DNA of 64,000 nt from Plazaster borealis. Its lineage: Eukaryota > Echinodermata > Asteroidea > Forcipulatida > Labidiasteridae. Below are positions 1 to 12,300 of this stretch, in pieces. How positions within the stretch are numbered: position 1 is the stretch's first letter; every line of letters begins with the position of its first letter. Location: assembly GCA_021014325.1 (NCBI GenBank), contig CM037464.1, positions 8,649,127 to 8,713,126 on the forward strand, in the 5' to 3' direction. Under the pieces are notes generated by a model, which saw only the letters and a list, made by a program, of their open reading frames with translations, was not told the DNA's origin and did not search any database. The position numbers were made by a program, and so were the translations under genes.

Positions 1-2352
1 CAACAGGCATATTTGGCCCTTTGACCTGTTTGAAAAGGTAGGCAAATTGTATTGAGTACAAGAGCTGACCTACATGTACACGAATAGGCTGGTGTAGACT
101 TTTTAATAACACTTTTTGCAATTTTTCAGAGGAAAACAAATCAGATTTAAAGTAGGAATAATATGATGCCTGTTACAAACAGGATAGGTACATTCACAGA
201 AAACTTGGTCCATGTCAAGTGTAGAAACAAAATATAATGTATCATATTAGTATCAACATAAGCATTGGTGAGTAGCAATGCTGGATAAACATAGCAAGAC
301 ACAGCAATGAACCATTCCGCTCCTAGTAAAAGAGTCAGTGAAAAAAGCATTAATGAAACAACAACCAGGATGTGAACCCAACACCAAAACAAAACATGTA
401 ATAAACAGCCACAGATACAAAACAGCTACATGTATGTCACATCAGGCCATTTGGTTTTGTACTACTCTCAACATGTACACCTAAAAGTCGGAGGTGACAA
501 AACAATCTACATGTATCTATCACAGATCAAAATGTACAGCTGTAAATCCAGGTTACACTTTCTACATCAGTTGATAGTATATAAATAAAGCATTACCATG
601 TTTTATTACTATAATTTGATTGACTGGTGATTGAACAATCAAATAAGACAGTTCAAGCTAATTTGCCTAGCGCATGCAGTCAGCCCCAACACAGTGTTAA
701 GAAACAATATGACTAAATAGGATTTCATTTGTACTATGTAATACACATTTCTTGTTTACATGCCACAAAGTTCGAAGTGGCCAAGTTCTGTAGAACTGCG
801 GCTTTTTCATTTGCAAATATTATTTATAATACCTTGTCTTCCATCTTAACATTTATGTTTGGAAAAACCCTTCACAAGTTAAACAAGTTTTGAAAGCTGC
901 GATATTAACTTATTGGCAACTTCTTAAATTTATGTTTCTGCATGCACACTTAGAATTTGTACAACTGAAAGTTGGACAGTTGGGAGGATTTAATCCAAGC
1001 TAGGCTTGGAGTCAATAAACTTTTCATTTTAATATATATAGCTGGGTTTTTCTTTTTAAACCTGGTTCCAATTCTGTTTTTGACATCAGTCTATCGCTAT
1101 ACGATCACCATCCCTTGCTGAGAGGGTTAGCGTCAACTTTTGTACTAGCTGTATATTAAGCATTCCTTTGTTACACAAAGTACTTAGTGTATGCCAAACT
1201 CACAAACTATACAATATATCATTTTCTGGTAAAGTAAGCAGATTTTTGCTTAATACAGTAAATCTGCCATTTGCTGGATTTGGTTGTTATGACAGGAAAA
1301 GCTTTAGTAATGTGTGGGTACATGCATTTCATTTTCTTTCTCAGAAAAAAAAAACTGTTTTTGTAAACGGTCATTTTGTGGTAGCATTAAACTGACTCAT
1401 ACAAGACATAATACAACCAGACATTTCCTACAGAAACCAAAACATAAAAACATACAGAAATTAGTAAGCAAACTAAAACAGGTTGTTTCGTTTTTAGGAC
1501 TAGGGACACACGGAGTGCATACTTACACATGCGTCAACTTCGTTAGAACCGGGGAATTGAGGGATAGGAAAGGGCTACAGGAATGGGGTAAAAAAACAAA
1601 AGAAACAGAATTTGGGGTGGAGTTTGTTAAGTAATACATTGTAGAATTTCATCATGCTAAGGGATAAGTCAAAGATTGGGTGGGGGGTAGAACATGTATT
1701 AAAAACAGGGAAGATAAAACAATCATTTTAAGGAATAATAATTTCATACTGATATTCAGAGTTCTCTCCAATGCATCATCTAGTATATTGGCGCTAATAC
1801 CAACATAATTGTGGCTGATATCACAAACCCTTTTAAATAATTCCAGCTTAAGGTTTTGCATGGTTGGAGGAATCCACTATTAGGTAACTCTTGAGAGTGA
1901 ACCATGTACTTATCTATCATTAGAAGAATATGTGGCTCTGAAATGAACTTATACATCAATAAGTGAGCTCTGGTCTCCTGTAAATGACTTGAAAATACAA
2001 GTTGAAGTGTTTAGAATCAACCAACAACTCTTCCCACTATATGAACACATAGATTCTGTCTTGTTATAAATTGCTGATTTACAATTGCACTGCACACATG
2101 CACCAATGTTGAAGTACTATGCTCATGGCAATCAATGTACTTTACCATCGGAACCAGCAACCAATACCAGCCCATACAATAAAAGAGTGTAGTCCAAGCT
2201 CTAGACCACAAAATATGAGTTCAACCTACACAGTGTGCTCCCCTCAACATTCCACCATTTGATATGCAGTAATGCCTGTTAAAAATCCGGATGGTGTATA
2301 TACATGTACAGATTTGACTTGTACAAAGTGAATTTTTTAGGTCAATGGCTGT

Positions 2353-2478
2353 TTTCATAACCCATGCTTCGGCTTGGGCTTTGACTTAGTTTCTGATTGC
2401 CTGTTAGAATCCCCGTACCAAAAGTGCACATTTTCAAAACAACTGACGGAGCCTCAAGCCGAAGCCATGGTTTTGAGA
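2353..2478. mobile_element. Short foldback element (GCTTCGGCTTG ends)
   Basis: The arms at 2353-2381 and 2448-2478 pair imperfectly around CATGCTTCGGCTTG / CAAGCCGAAGCCATG. Similar short foldbacks occur at 35508-35605 and 63265-63415, where the arms are also built from GCTTNNGCT-type repeats. This suggests a non-autonomous family. No target duplication could be fixed. Confidence 0.45.
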
Positions 2479-3938
2479 CCAGTCATAGTCCGTCAGTCAA
2501 TAATGGCTGCACCTGTTCATAGAAACTGATACCCATAATTATAACCTGCTAAAATAAATGCCCCATTTGAGAAGGTCACAGGAGAGTTTCATTCCAGGAT
2601 CTCTTTTCTTTGAATTTTCTCTTTGCCTTTATTTAGTTTGACTAACTTAGCACTTTCGCAGAGGTGAAATGTTTTCACGCCATCCCGATTCTTTGTCATA
2701 AAAAATGCACTAATCACAAACAAAAAACAACAAGAGAATAAGGGGAGCAGATGGGTCAAATCTTTTAAAAGCAATTTCGGCCTTCATGAGCTTAGACTAT
2801 TAGTTTGATGTATTGAAACAGTTCCCTTGATACTAAATTTTGCAGAATCCATGTAAAAGGTGGTGTTTTAAAACAAATATTGACTGCTTTCACTTGGGAT
2901 ACAGTCAAACCAGTCTCCCGAGGTGATCCCTGGAGCTTTCAGGAAAAACAAAACCCTAGGAGTATAACCTCAAGAGGCAAGATTAGTTGTACCATTCATA
3001 CAAGTCAATATTTATATACAATTATATGGTTTACCCTCAAGTACTACCTACAGCAAACATTGACACAATATTTGTGCAGTTCAAAACAGGGTGAGCAGCC
3101 ACGTCATGTACTGTACTAAATTTCTTGTGAACAGCAATTGTTTATTAAACCTTTCTGATCATGTTGTCATCATCTGAGTCATGTCTCCTTCACACAATAA
3201 CAATAATGCATACTGGTTCTCATTATGACAAAAGGGGGTCAGTCCAACCTCGTTCCCAGGGTGTGTCGAGCAGTACGAGGTGTACGAGGTTGACCGCTCT
3301 CTCACCCTGGTATTGGATCATTTGCATATCCAAAATTTTTGGATACGTATGCAAATTAGAATAGTCTGGCTGTGAACTTAACATGTTTACGTTAGACTAA
3401 GTTGTACACCAGTCATTGTCCAATCAGGGTCCAAGCAAGGAGTTTCCCTCCCAGGGTTTACTATTGTAAACATGGTTGGAAATAGTAAACCATGAGGACG
3501 AGGTTGGGGTCAGTCTATTTTGGCCTTCCAGCCTCGTCCAGTTGGTTATATTGATATGAACGAGGCAAATTCCAGAAGCCTTCCTCAATTATCATATAGA
3601 AGTACATGTAATGGCAAGAATGGCAAGAGTAGAGCTTTTGAGTAAAATCTAAAAAATCTGTTTTCAATGTCATTAAAGCTTACATTACTGCAAAGTTCCC
3701 CTGAATAATTTTTTTTAAGTGAATGGCAAGACTAGAGCTTTTGAGTAAAATCTAAAATCACCCCCCATAAAAAAAACCTGCTTATAGCATTTTCTATATG
3801 TGAGGCATCTGATACTACCATCGGCGTTGGTGAAGTGGGCGTGATTTGTGATTGAACTATGTGACACTTACCAATAGGGTACATGGGATGTGCTACCCTT
3901 CACCTATTTAATGTAAGAATATCTGTTAATGAAGTTAA

Positions 3939-4158
3939 AGGGGCACTGTCATCGTGATCACAGCTAGTCTGTGGCCAGACAAGAAAATCTGAACTCTCAC
4001 CTAGTTACTGCACACGGGCACGCGATAATAATGACGGCACCCTTTAAAGCTTTTGTTTGTGATGTGACGGTTAACGCGCACGGGTGTAGTAACTGGGTGA
4101 GAGTTCATGTTTCCATGTCCAGCCACAAGCAGACTATGATCACGACGACAGTGCCCCT
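3939..4158. mobile_element. TTAA-flanked MITE, 220 bp
   Basis: TTAA stands on both sides (3935-3938 and 4159-4162). The ends AGGGGCACTGTCATCGTGAT and ATCACGACGACAGTGCCCCT are inverted, and the whole element folds back (TGAACTCTCACC... / ...GGGTGAGAGTTCA). TTAA targets with AG starts fit Kolobok better than piggyBac, whose ends begin CCC. Two overlapping short open frames here are artefacts of the palindrome. Confidence 0.8.
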
Positions 4159-6199
4159 TTAATTTGACTATTGGTTTGTTCACGCAGAGTACATGTATGT
4201 TTGTAAAACAATGTTACTGAAAGTGTTTTGAAAAATGGTAAACTAAAAATCAAAGAAACAACCGTGTAGTAAGCTTTATCTAGTTTCCTTTTTATTTTAT
4301 CATAGATACAATTTATAAATTTGTTATTCTAATTCAAGATGATGTATTTCAGATTCAACTTACACTTGTTTACAAAAAAATAATTCCAGCAGGATACATG
4401 CATGTTCCAGGAATAGTATCATTCTTGTTGAGGAGAATTACATTTTTGAGCCAAAAAAATAATTTAGGTATTATTAAAGTGAAGTGAATTTGCACTTATT
4501 TTGATTCTGAGCTACGGAGTCCGTAAGTTACATTTTAAGGCATACTTCACTTCATTTTTCAGTTAATCGTATGCAAACTATATATTATTGATAATTATTT
4601 TTAAAATACCTTTTGCAATTTCTTTCCAGTTATAGTTAGCAAAAAGTGATTGTTTTCAATGAATGACAGAGTTAAGCAATCAGAACATGAAGTTTTATGT
4701 TAACATGAAATGCCATGTGATGTGATACATGAAGTTAAATTTCACTGGGTTTGATTCAGAGAGCTGCTTACCAAGAAAATCTGCCTGGTTACCAGACTTT
4801 ATACACAGCCAGTAATACTGTCAGTATCTTTGCCTTGTAAATTGTTTAAAACTGCTAATAGGGGAAAACAGGTTAGCAGTTTTCTAAATGGCAGTTTTTT
4901 TAATCTAGTCCCAAGGGAGAAAAGAAATTTATTTTAATCAAGTACCCGGGGTTGGCTGCAAGTGCTAAGCACAGAAAACTTCCTCAGCAGTAACAAATTG
5001 CTGAGTCATACATGTATGACACAAGGAGTCGTTCTTGTTACTACTTCTGCTATTTAAGTTAAATTTTTCTGTCCTCAGCAAAAATGAATTCCTAGCAGCT
5101 CTGGAACTGGGCTTTTGGTTTGATTAAATTTATGGAATGGTAGTAACCTTGGTGTATGGTACAAAGAAGATTTGATGGAGGGAAAAATGGTGACCCATGA
5201 AAAACTGGTGACACAGGATAGAAATAGAACAAAATAATAGTCATTCAAAAGATGAAAATCATGCACTGTTAAAGAAATCATGCAGTAGAAAGATTGCTGT
5301 ACAAACACACACAAATCAATTTTGAAGGAGTTGAGGAACACATCAAACAAAGATATGCAAATGAACATGCATGTTTGTAGGTCACATGCCCACCAACCCT
5401 CGTTCTTCCTCTATCTGATAACACACCCAAAAATTAATGTGAATGCCAAAAAAAGGGTGATGGCTTAATTATGAGCTGAATAACGTTCTATGTACTCATT
5501 CTGCATGAAATTACTATGAACTTTTTGTAATGTTCCTTGTATGGAAGATAAAGATAAAGTGTATGCATTTATGTTCATGCCTTACCAAATTTGAACACCG
5601 ACAATAAATTTACCTTTTTTTTGCAAGTACATGTATGCCTTCCGAAAGGGAATACTATAGAAGGTATGGGAACTCTTTCTGAAACATGTTTACTAGTAGC
5701 ATAAACTGGATGGACATGCTTTTAAGAATGTGCTTACTGCTGTAGGTACATGTACAGCTTCTGAAATTGCCTTACTGAGGGTAAAAAGGCTTTTTCAATG
5801 TGGCTCGTTTCAGAGAGTAAGTTTGCTTTTATGAAACTGGCTTCCTTTGAGAGAATGAAGTTTCTAAGGAAGGTTAAAGAATGCATTAAAATAATGAATA
5901 TATTTAGGCCTGTAGATCATCTAGGGTTTTTTGTATCTAGTGTTTGTTCCCTCATTGTTATTAGCGATGGAAACCAATACAAGTGTTTTGTTTCACACTA
6001 GTGGGAGAACTTGGATTTGTGTGGTCTGAAAACCTGCATGGCGAGCTAGTTGTTATGGCAACCCCTGAGGTCACTGAAGTGTTCTTTTTTTCACAAGTGG
6101 CCATTCAATGAGAACTCAACATCTCACAAGTGCCAGCTAGATTAGAAGGTGATGAGATGTTCTGTCAATTGTATGTCGATAATCGATAAAGTCCATTAC

Positions 6200-6310
6200 C
6201 TCATTGGCACCTGATATTCTGAGTTGTAGTAATCCCTTCTTATTGTTCTCCATATCCCCACCCAGCGTCTGCACTGACTGCACTTGGGTGAACTCCGCCA
6301 TCTTTGTAGG
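6200..6310 (-). CDS. PTK2: FAK coding exon 8 (FERM F3 lobe), last in window
   Basis: The 111-base exon (37 codons) follows TTCTTACAG and ends AATGAG|GTAATGG, phase 0. It encodes [17 protein letters not shown] and then [15 protein letters not shown], matching FAK PTHLADFTQVQTIQ and GMLQLKIAGAPE. The next expected exon (a segment like ENMADLIDGYCRL) was not found between 1 and 6199. Confidence 0.95.
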
Positions 6311-9300
6311 CTGTAAGAAGAATAAGCATAGCGTGTGTATGAATTTTAAACAATGTTAATTTGCAGATTTTGCTTTTTTGGGTTGGGGTGGCATTCCTTT
6401 ATTTTGTATTTATTTTATTTTTTAAATTTGCTTTTGTAAATGAAATGTTGTAAAAAATATATGTATTTCAAAAACTTGGGGAGAATCTGCATGACACTGT
6501 TAACATTGATTTAATGGGTTTTTAAAATACAACATAGGCAAGTATGTTCTCATTAAAGAAGCAACTGCCAGTAGCCATACCACATACTGCATATTTGTCA
6601 TTGTATTTTGTTGGTTTCTATTCATATCTGTAAAGGATTTGAGACACATTTTGTCAGCATGGTGTAGTGCTCATTTCTGGAAGTTTAATAAGAATGACAA
6701 GAATGAAATGAGGCCCATCCAACTCTCAAACCCTTCCAAAGCCTCAATTTCCCTGCAAATGTAACAAGTTGACTTCCCCAGCCGTTGAAAGCCCCCTAAG
6801 GCACTAGGAGCTGCTACTTATTCAGCACTCTGCCCAATCTGTTGAAGGTACAATTTCAATCTCTTCAGCACTAATCCAGAGTGCCTTGAGGGGTCAATTT
6901 GCAGATTGATTACATAGGAGTGATACTGTGTGCTTTGTGTGTGTAATCTTGGTGTTATATAGATGTCTATATAAGTCGTGTTTTGACAGTCCGGATTTGT
7001 CGGAATAACTCAACCATGCCTTAGATTATCCAACCTCTACAAGTCTTCTCATTTTCCATAAGTATTCACATCAAAAGTGATCTGGAAAACACAGTAAGAA
7101 AACATGCGGTACAACTTCATATATAAATTTGTCAATTTATTTATCGTTTCTCAAACAACATTTTTTTCAAGTTATTTAAATTTATGAATCAGTGAAAAAA
7201 AAAAACACTGCAGCATTTTGCCTCACACCATTAAAGCACTGTTTCAAGAGTAGAGTTCAGTCATTACTATTCTTCAGTTTTCATAATATAACCAACAATC
7301 AATCTGTACAAACTCCATCAAATTTTTGTGATCTGTTTCTTTAGGAAACAGTGAATAATGGTTTTTGTCATAGATTTTATGGACATGTTTATTTAAAATT
7401 GGCAACCTCAAAGGGATATGGAAGTGGAGACAGGATGGATCTCAACTGATTGTACTCCAGCAATGGGATTGGGAGGGGGAGATGGGGGCAGGGTTGGGAG
7501 TAGTGGGTTGGGTAGAGGAACTACAAGTGTACTTACTGTGGATGCTTTGTCTGTCAGGCAACTTATTCCATCGTCAGGACCAATCACAAGCTCAACTGAT
7601 ATACTCCAACCAGTCTACACAAAGAATAGAACACAAAGAAAATGAGATAGCAGGGTATTCTCCTTCATGAGTTAGCCATATTATGTCTTATTCCCTGTTT
7701 ACAAAGGGTTTCTAAGCATGGAGGGTTCATTATGGTAACCAGACTATTTCCGTTTGTCAAAGCAATTTAAATTCACTGATAACAAATCACTTACAAAGTA
7801 CTCAAAGACAGGGGCCCAGTTTCAAAAAGCCTGTAAGCACAAAAACTTGCTTAGCACGGAAGTCTCGTTTGGCAGAAACAGGTCACCAGCTAAAATTACA
7901 TTAAGTTTGCATTATTGTGACTGGTGCCCAACTCAAATAATATTGTCAAGCAATGTTTTCTGCTCAACAGCTTTATGAAATTGCGCCCAGGTCTTAAAAC
8001 AATTTGCAAGTTCTCAAGTGGATATTCCAACCCCTTTAGTCATGTCGCTTTTGGACATCATTTTCCACTTAATTTGAACCAGTCTGTAGTTGAAATTGAA
8101 GTGGGGTGGGGGGGGGGGGTCTGATATAAATTGTGCTGGGGGTGGTGCACTTTGCACTATGTACATTCAATATATTTTGGCTACAACAATCACAGTGTAC
8201 ACACACATGTGGGAGCAGGAACCTCTGTCAAATTGTGTGTCAACATCATTCTATCACGCCCAGCAAACATAGTTTCATGCACCTCCACGTATATGTATGC
8301 AAAAAGTAACAGTGTGGCAAAGTTATTATTGTGTTTGAGGAAGTAAACGTGTACAAAAACGGAAAGGTTCAATGAACTGATTTTTCTTCTACTCACTGGA
8401 AAGGTAACAAAGGGTTGTATTTCTTCCGTTTAATAAGAAAAATGGAAGGGTAAGGGATAACATGTTGGGAAATCTTGCACTATATTAATGTGACATGATT
8501 GTTTTCTTTTCTTTTTCCTTTTTTAAAATTGAAAACCTTTATACTTTGTTGTTAATAATGAGTAAATGTTTTGTTTATGATCTTACTTTTTCAAAAGAAA
8601 GACTGCATTAATAAGTAAAGATGACTTTTATTGTCATAACTACAACATTTGTAGGCTTAAATTCACAAACATTTTGGACAATTCTGCATATTTTTCATCT
8701 GCAAAAATTATGGTAAGAGTCAAGCTCTTTGGTTCTCATAAAAATGTGGAAACAATTAATTTTTTAATCCTGCTTACTCCGAGGGCACATTTAAACTTTT
8801 CATGGTCGAAGCGGTGGATCTTGGACAGTACATCGAAGAACTTGAAGACACACTGCTCTTCGTTAAGATTTGCAAACTGCTTGAAGTACTGAAGGATCAA
8901 CTTGCGTAGATTCTTTGGCTAGATAAAGGGATAGTTCAACATTGATAAGATTGTTACCCGTCTAGAAATTATTTAATCATGTCCATTATTTTTGGGCTAA
9001 TAACATCAGTGTTCTCCAATTTTGAAGGAAAAAAAGGTTGGGGGGGGGGGTATGCGAGCGCGAAGCCTTTTCGGCGTGGGATCCGGGGTCTGCCTAAGGG
9101 CCCAGAAAAATGTTATTGTACATGGTCTATGATCGTGGTGATGCACTCGGAGGTGATTCCTAATGGCCACTTCCTTCTAATTTCTTTGAGCAAAAGTTTA
9201 AAAGATTGCATTGGAACTCTGACAAAAAGTGGAGGGGGAAATTTGGCAGATGGATTTTAAACCTCGGCAGCGACTTCTTAAACGTGGTGGTGCCACAGAA

Positions 9301-12300
9301 AGCAGGGCGGTGCACCAACAATTGTGTACATGTTGGAGAACACTGGCTAACATTCATTATGCACTAAACTGTTTGGAGTTATGCAACATCATAGCACCTT
9401 TTATTGAAAGTGTGAATAACTCCTTAGTTTCATGAGTTCTGTTGATAAAAAGATACTTCCAACGTCGGTTTGGTAACATTGATTTGAATGAAAAGAAAAA
9501 CAAACTAGAAGCACCATCCATGGTCTTTACAAGAATTAAGTACCTTTGTGTTATCAATGACAGACTTGGGAATGAATCTCTTCAGACCTATTTCTTTTCT
9601 GAAAGGAAAAAGAAAAAGAAAAAGGTTATCGGAGGATAGAGGAGATACAATCATTATACTTAAAGAAGTTTTCTGATGGAGTACATGTAACAAACAGTTT
9701 ACATAAAGCATCACTATAAGATTGGACCCTGGTTGGTTCAGGTGCCCATAAAAGTGCCTTGGGGAGTTTAGCATTTCCATAACTACATCTTTTTCTGGTG
9801 ATTTTCAAACTAAAATGTTGGACTACAAATAGGATCTGTGGATGACTAACATGACTGTTCAATTTCAATCCAATACACATTGTCAACTCTGCCTAGACTG
9901 GTGGGTAGGATTACACACTGCCTCATTGTAGATCTACTTTTTGAAGTTCAGTGAGTCACCAAGCGAGTATAGTAAGTCACTTTATCAATGACTTTCTGAT
10001 TGTAGCAATGTAACACCGACCCCGGTTCAGAAACCTTTTAGTATGTAAACAACAGTGTGAATGACTTTTTAATTCAATCATTGCTGCCTCCACCCGAGGA
10101 AATTTTCAGTATTTGTACATACATGTAGGACAGGTAAACATTTCAAAAGTATGTACCATGTAAGTTGTATTGATCGTTGCATGTCTGGCTCTTTTGGTTG
10201 GTATATTTTACAGAGCTCCTGCGTCTACATTAGGCAAAGCTTTGCAATATGAACAAGATAGTTACAATACAATGTACACGTAGTGTTACATGTGACTTTC
10301 TACACAAAGGCAAATTTCCAAATAATTTGTGAAGTTTTGCCCAATTTATAATTGAAAAACCATTTCATGCATGAAATAAAACCATCCCTTTATTTAACTA
10401 ACAGGCATTATTCTCAACCTGTATCACAAGAACCAAAATAACAAGAAGACCTAGTCTAATGGGTTTTTTTGTCTTTTTTACAACACCTTCCTCATTTGTC
10501 CTTCCATTTTTAAAGAGGATCTGCCGTGATAGGAAGAATTACTTTAAAATATGTTTTAAATCCTTAAATAAGCCTATATATACCGAAATAACACTGTGAC
10601 AGAATTGTAGAATGTTTAGAATTTGTTTTAAAAATGCAGTTTTCACCACTCCTCTTTACCCTCGGAGCGGGCAAAATCGGACAAACAGCCGTCGGCGCAA
10701 AAATTGTGTCCTTAGATTTTCTGGAGAATCGTGACGTCACCTTACGTACTCCTCTCCCCCCGCACAATGCGTCGCGGTACATGTACATGTACAACGCGTA
10801 TACATACACAGTATACATTATTTGTAGCGCATCTGAGCGAGAATATAGGGAACAAGACCAAACTCGGCACATTGTGACGTACAAGTACAGCACCCGACTA
10901 CGCATCCATCTCGACAAGAGAACATGTACTGTTTACCTGACGGTCTGTAGTTCCGGCACGCAGAAGTTTGTAATCGCTCTGCGCAGACCATTCATGGATT
11001 GCTTCGAGGCCAGTACGTAAGGTGACGTCACAATTTTACTGATTTTGTGTGCTGCCCTCATTGACACGTTTTTCATTAATTATTCGGCGGCCTACTTCGC
11101 GGAGTGAAAACAACCTGCAAATGTCACATTTTTCAATAATCTAATGTCACAAAAGAGAAGTTAGTATGATTTGAAATATATCAGAGAGCAGAAAAACGTC
11201 AAATTATATCATCGTGGCAGATCCTCTTTAAGATTCATGTTGATTCATCCATCTCTGGAATTGCTTTAAATCACTGTACATATACTCATTTCAGAGTCCT
11301 GTGAGGGGAAAAATCCATCAGAGGCACCTTGGATAGAAATCTATTTAAATTCCTTCTAAATTGAATCGCATGTACCTACATGAACGTTATAGGTGATAGT
11401 TACTATCATTATAGTTGAAATAAAAAATAGCACATACTAGCAGAACAATGTTGTAAGTATCTCATCCACATCACCAGTAATTTTTTTTCTGTACTGACTC
11501 CGAGAGCAAAGATAATACAGGGTTTCGTACTACTACATCAGTTAAACGCAAGCTCAAAATTAATGTCTATTTTCATGGAGTGCAATAAAATTGATGGATT
11601 CAATCATTTATGAGAAGTGAAAAGTTGAGGGCTCAAGTTTCATCCTACATGTAAGTGCCTGTGCATTTCCCCCTTAGGGCCTGTAATGCATAGAGCAGCA
11701 TTCTCCCTTAACAGAAGTCTGCTGACCAGTCAACATTCTCTGGTGGTCAGGCTGGCTACTGTGAAATATGTACTAGGGAAAAAGCTAGCAGACCTGAGAA
11801 ACCACAAGCTAAATGGTCCTCCTGGTTGTCAGTGAAAAACTTAAGGGCAAACCCTTGATAGAGCAGGCCTAAAGAGTGCTTTGTGGCTATAGCCCTTTTC
11901 ACACAATCCCCCCAAAAACCTAGATTCCTTTCGACGAATTTTCGAGCACGGATTGTTTACTTCTCATCTCACGCTTCAGAGCTTTCACACGACACCAGGT
12001 AATGAATTGACCAACATTCCATGTGACAAGAGTAAAAATATAGCTGGTTACCACTGAGCTATCGAGTTTTCGTTCTTAATCACCACTAGTGAAAATGATG
12101 ACATTTCGCATTATATATGTTTTGAACACAACGCGTTCCAGTTCAGATTGTTAGCATGACGCACATTTTAAAAATGGTAGCGCGGTGTGGTTAGACCGCT
12201 TTCGCATAGAACGCACGACAATAAACAACAGATCATTTCACAAGAGGGAGTGGACAAGGTTCCTTGCGAAAAATTCCACTAGCGTAATTTTTTGTCAAAA

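Larger units (their letters stand above)
1..6199 (-). other. FAK intron (3' of coding exon 8), no exon recognised
   Basis: This is AT-rich intronic sequence running off the window edge. No FERM-tail or kinase-like peptide was found in any minus-strand frame. It holds a TTAA MITE at 3939-4158, an inverted-repeat pair at 2353-2478 and another with CCAACCTCGTTC ends at 3243-3513. Short open frames here show no family resemblance. Confidence 0.6.

Noticed and set aside
1..6199. Next FAK exon carrying ENMADLIDGYCRL
   Set aside because: I looked for its reverse complement and found nothing similar; it is presumably outside the window.
10564..11020. Overlapping frames of 117 and 128 codons on opposite strands
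   Set aside because: Both lie in the palindromic TTAA MITE and mirror each other.
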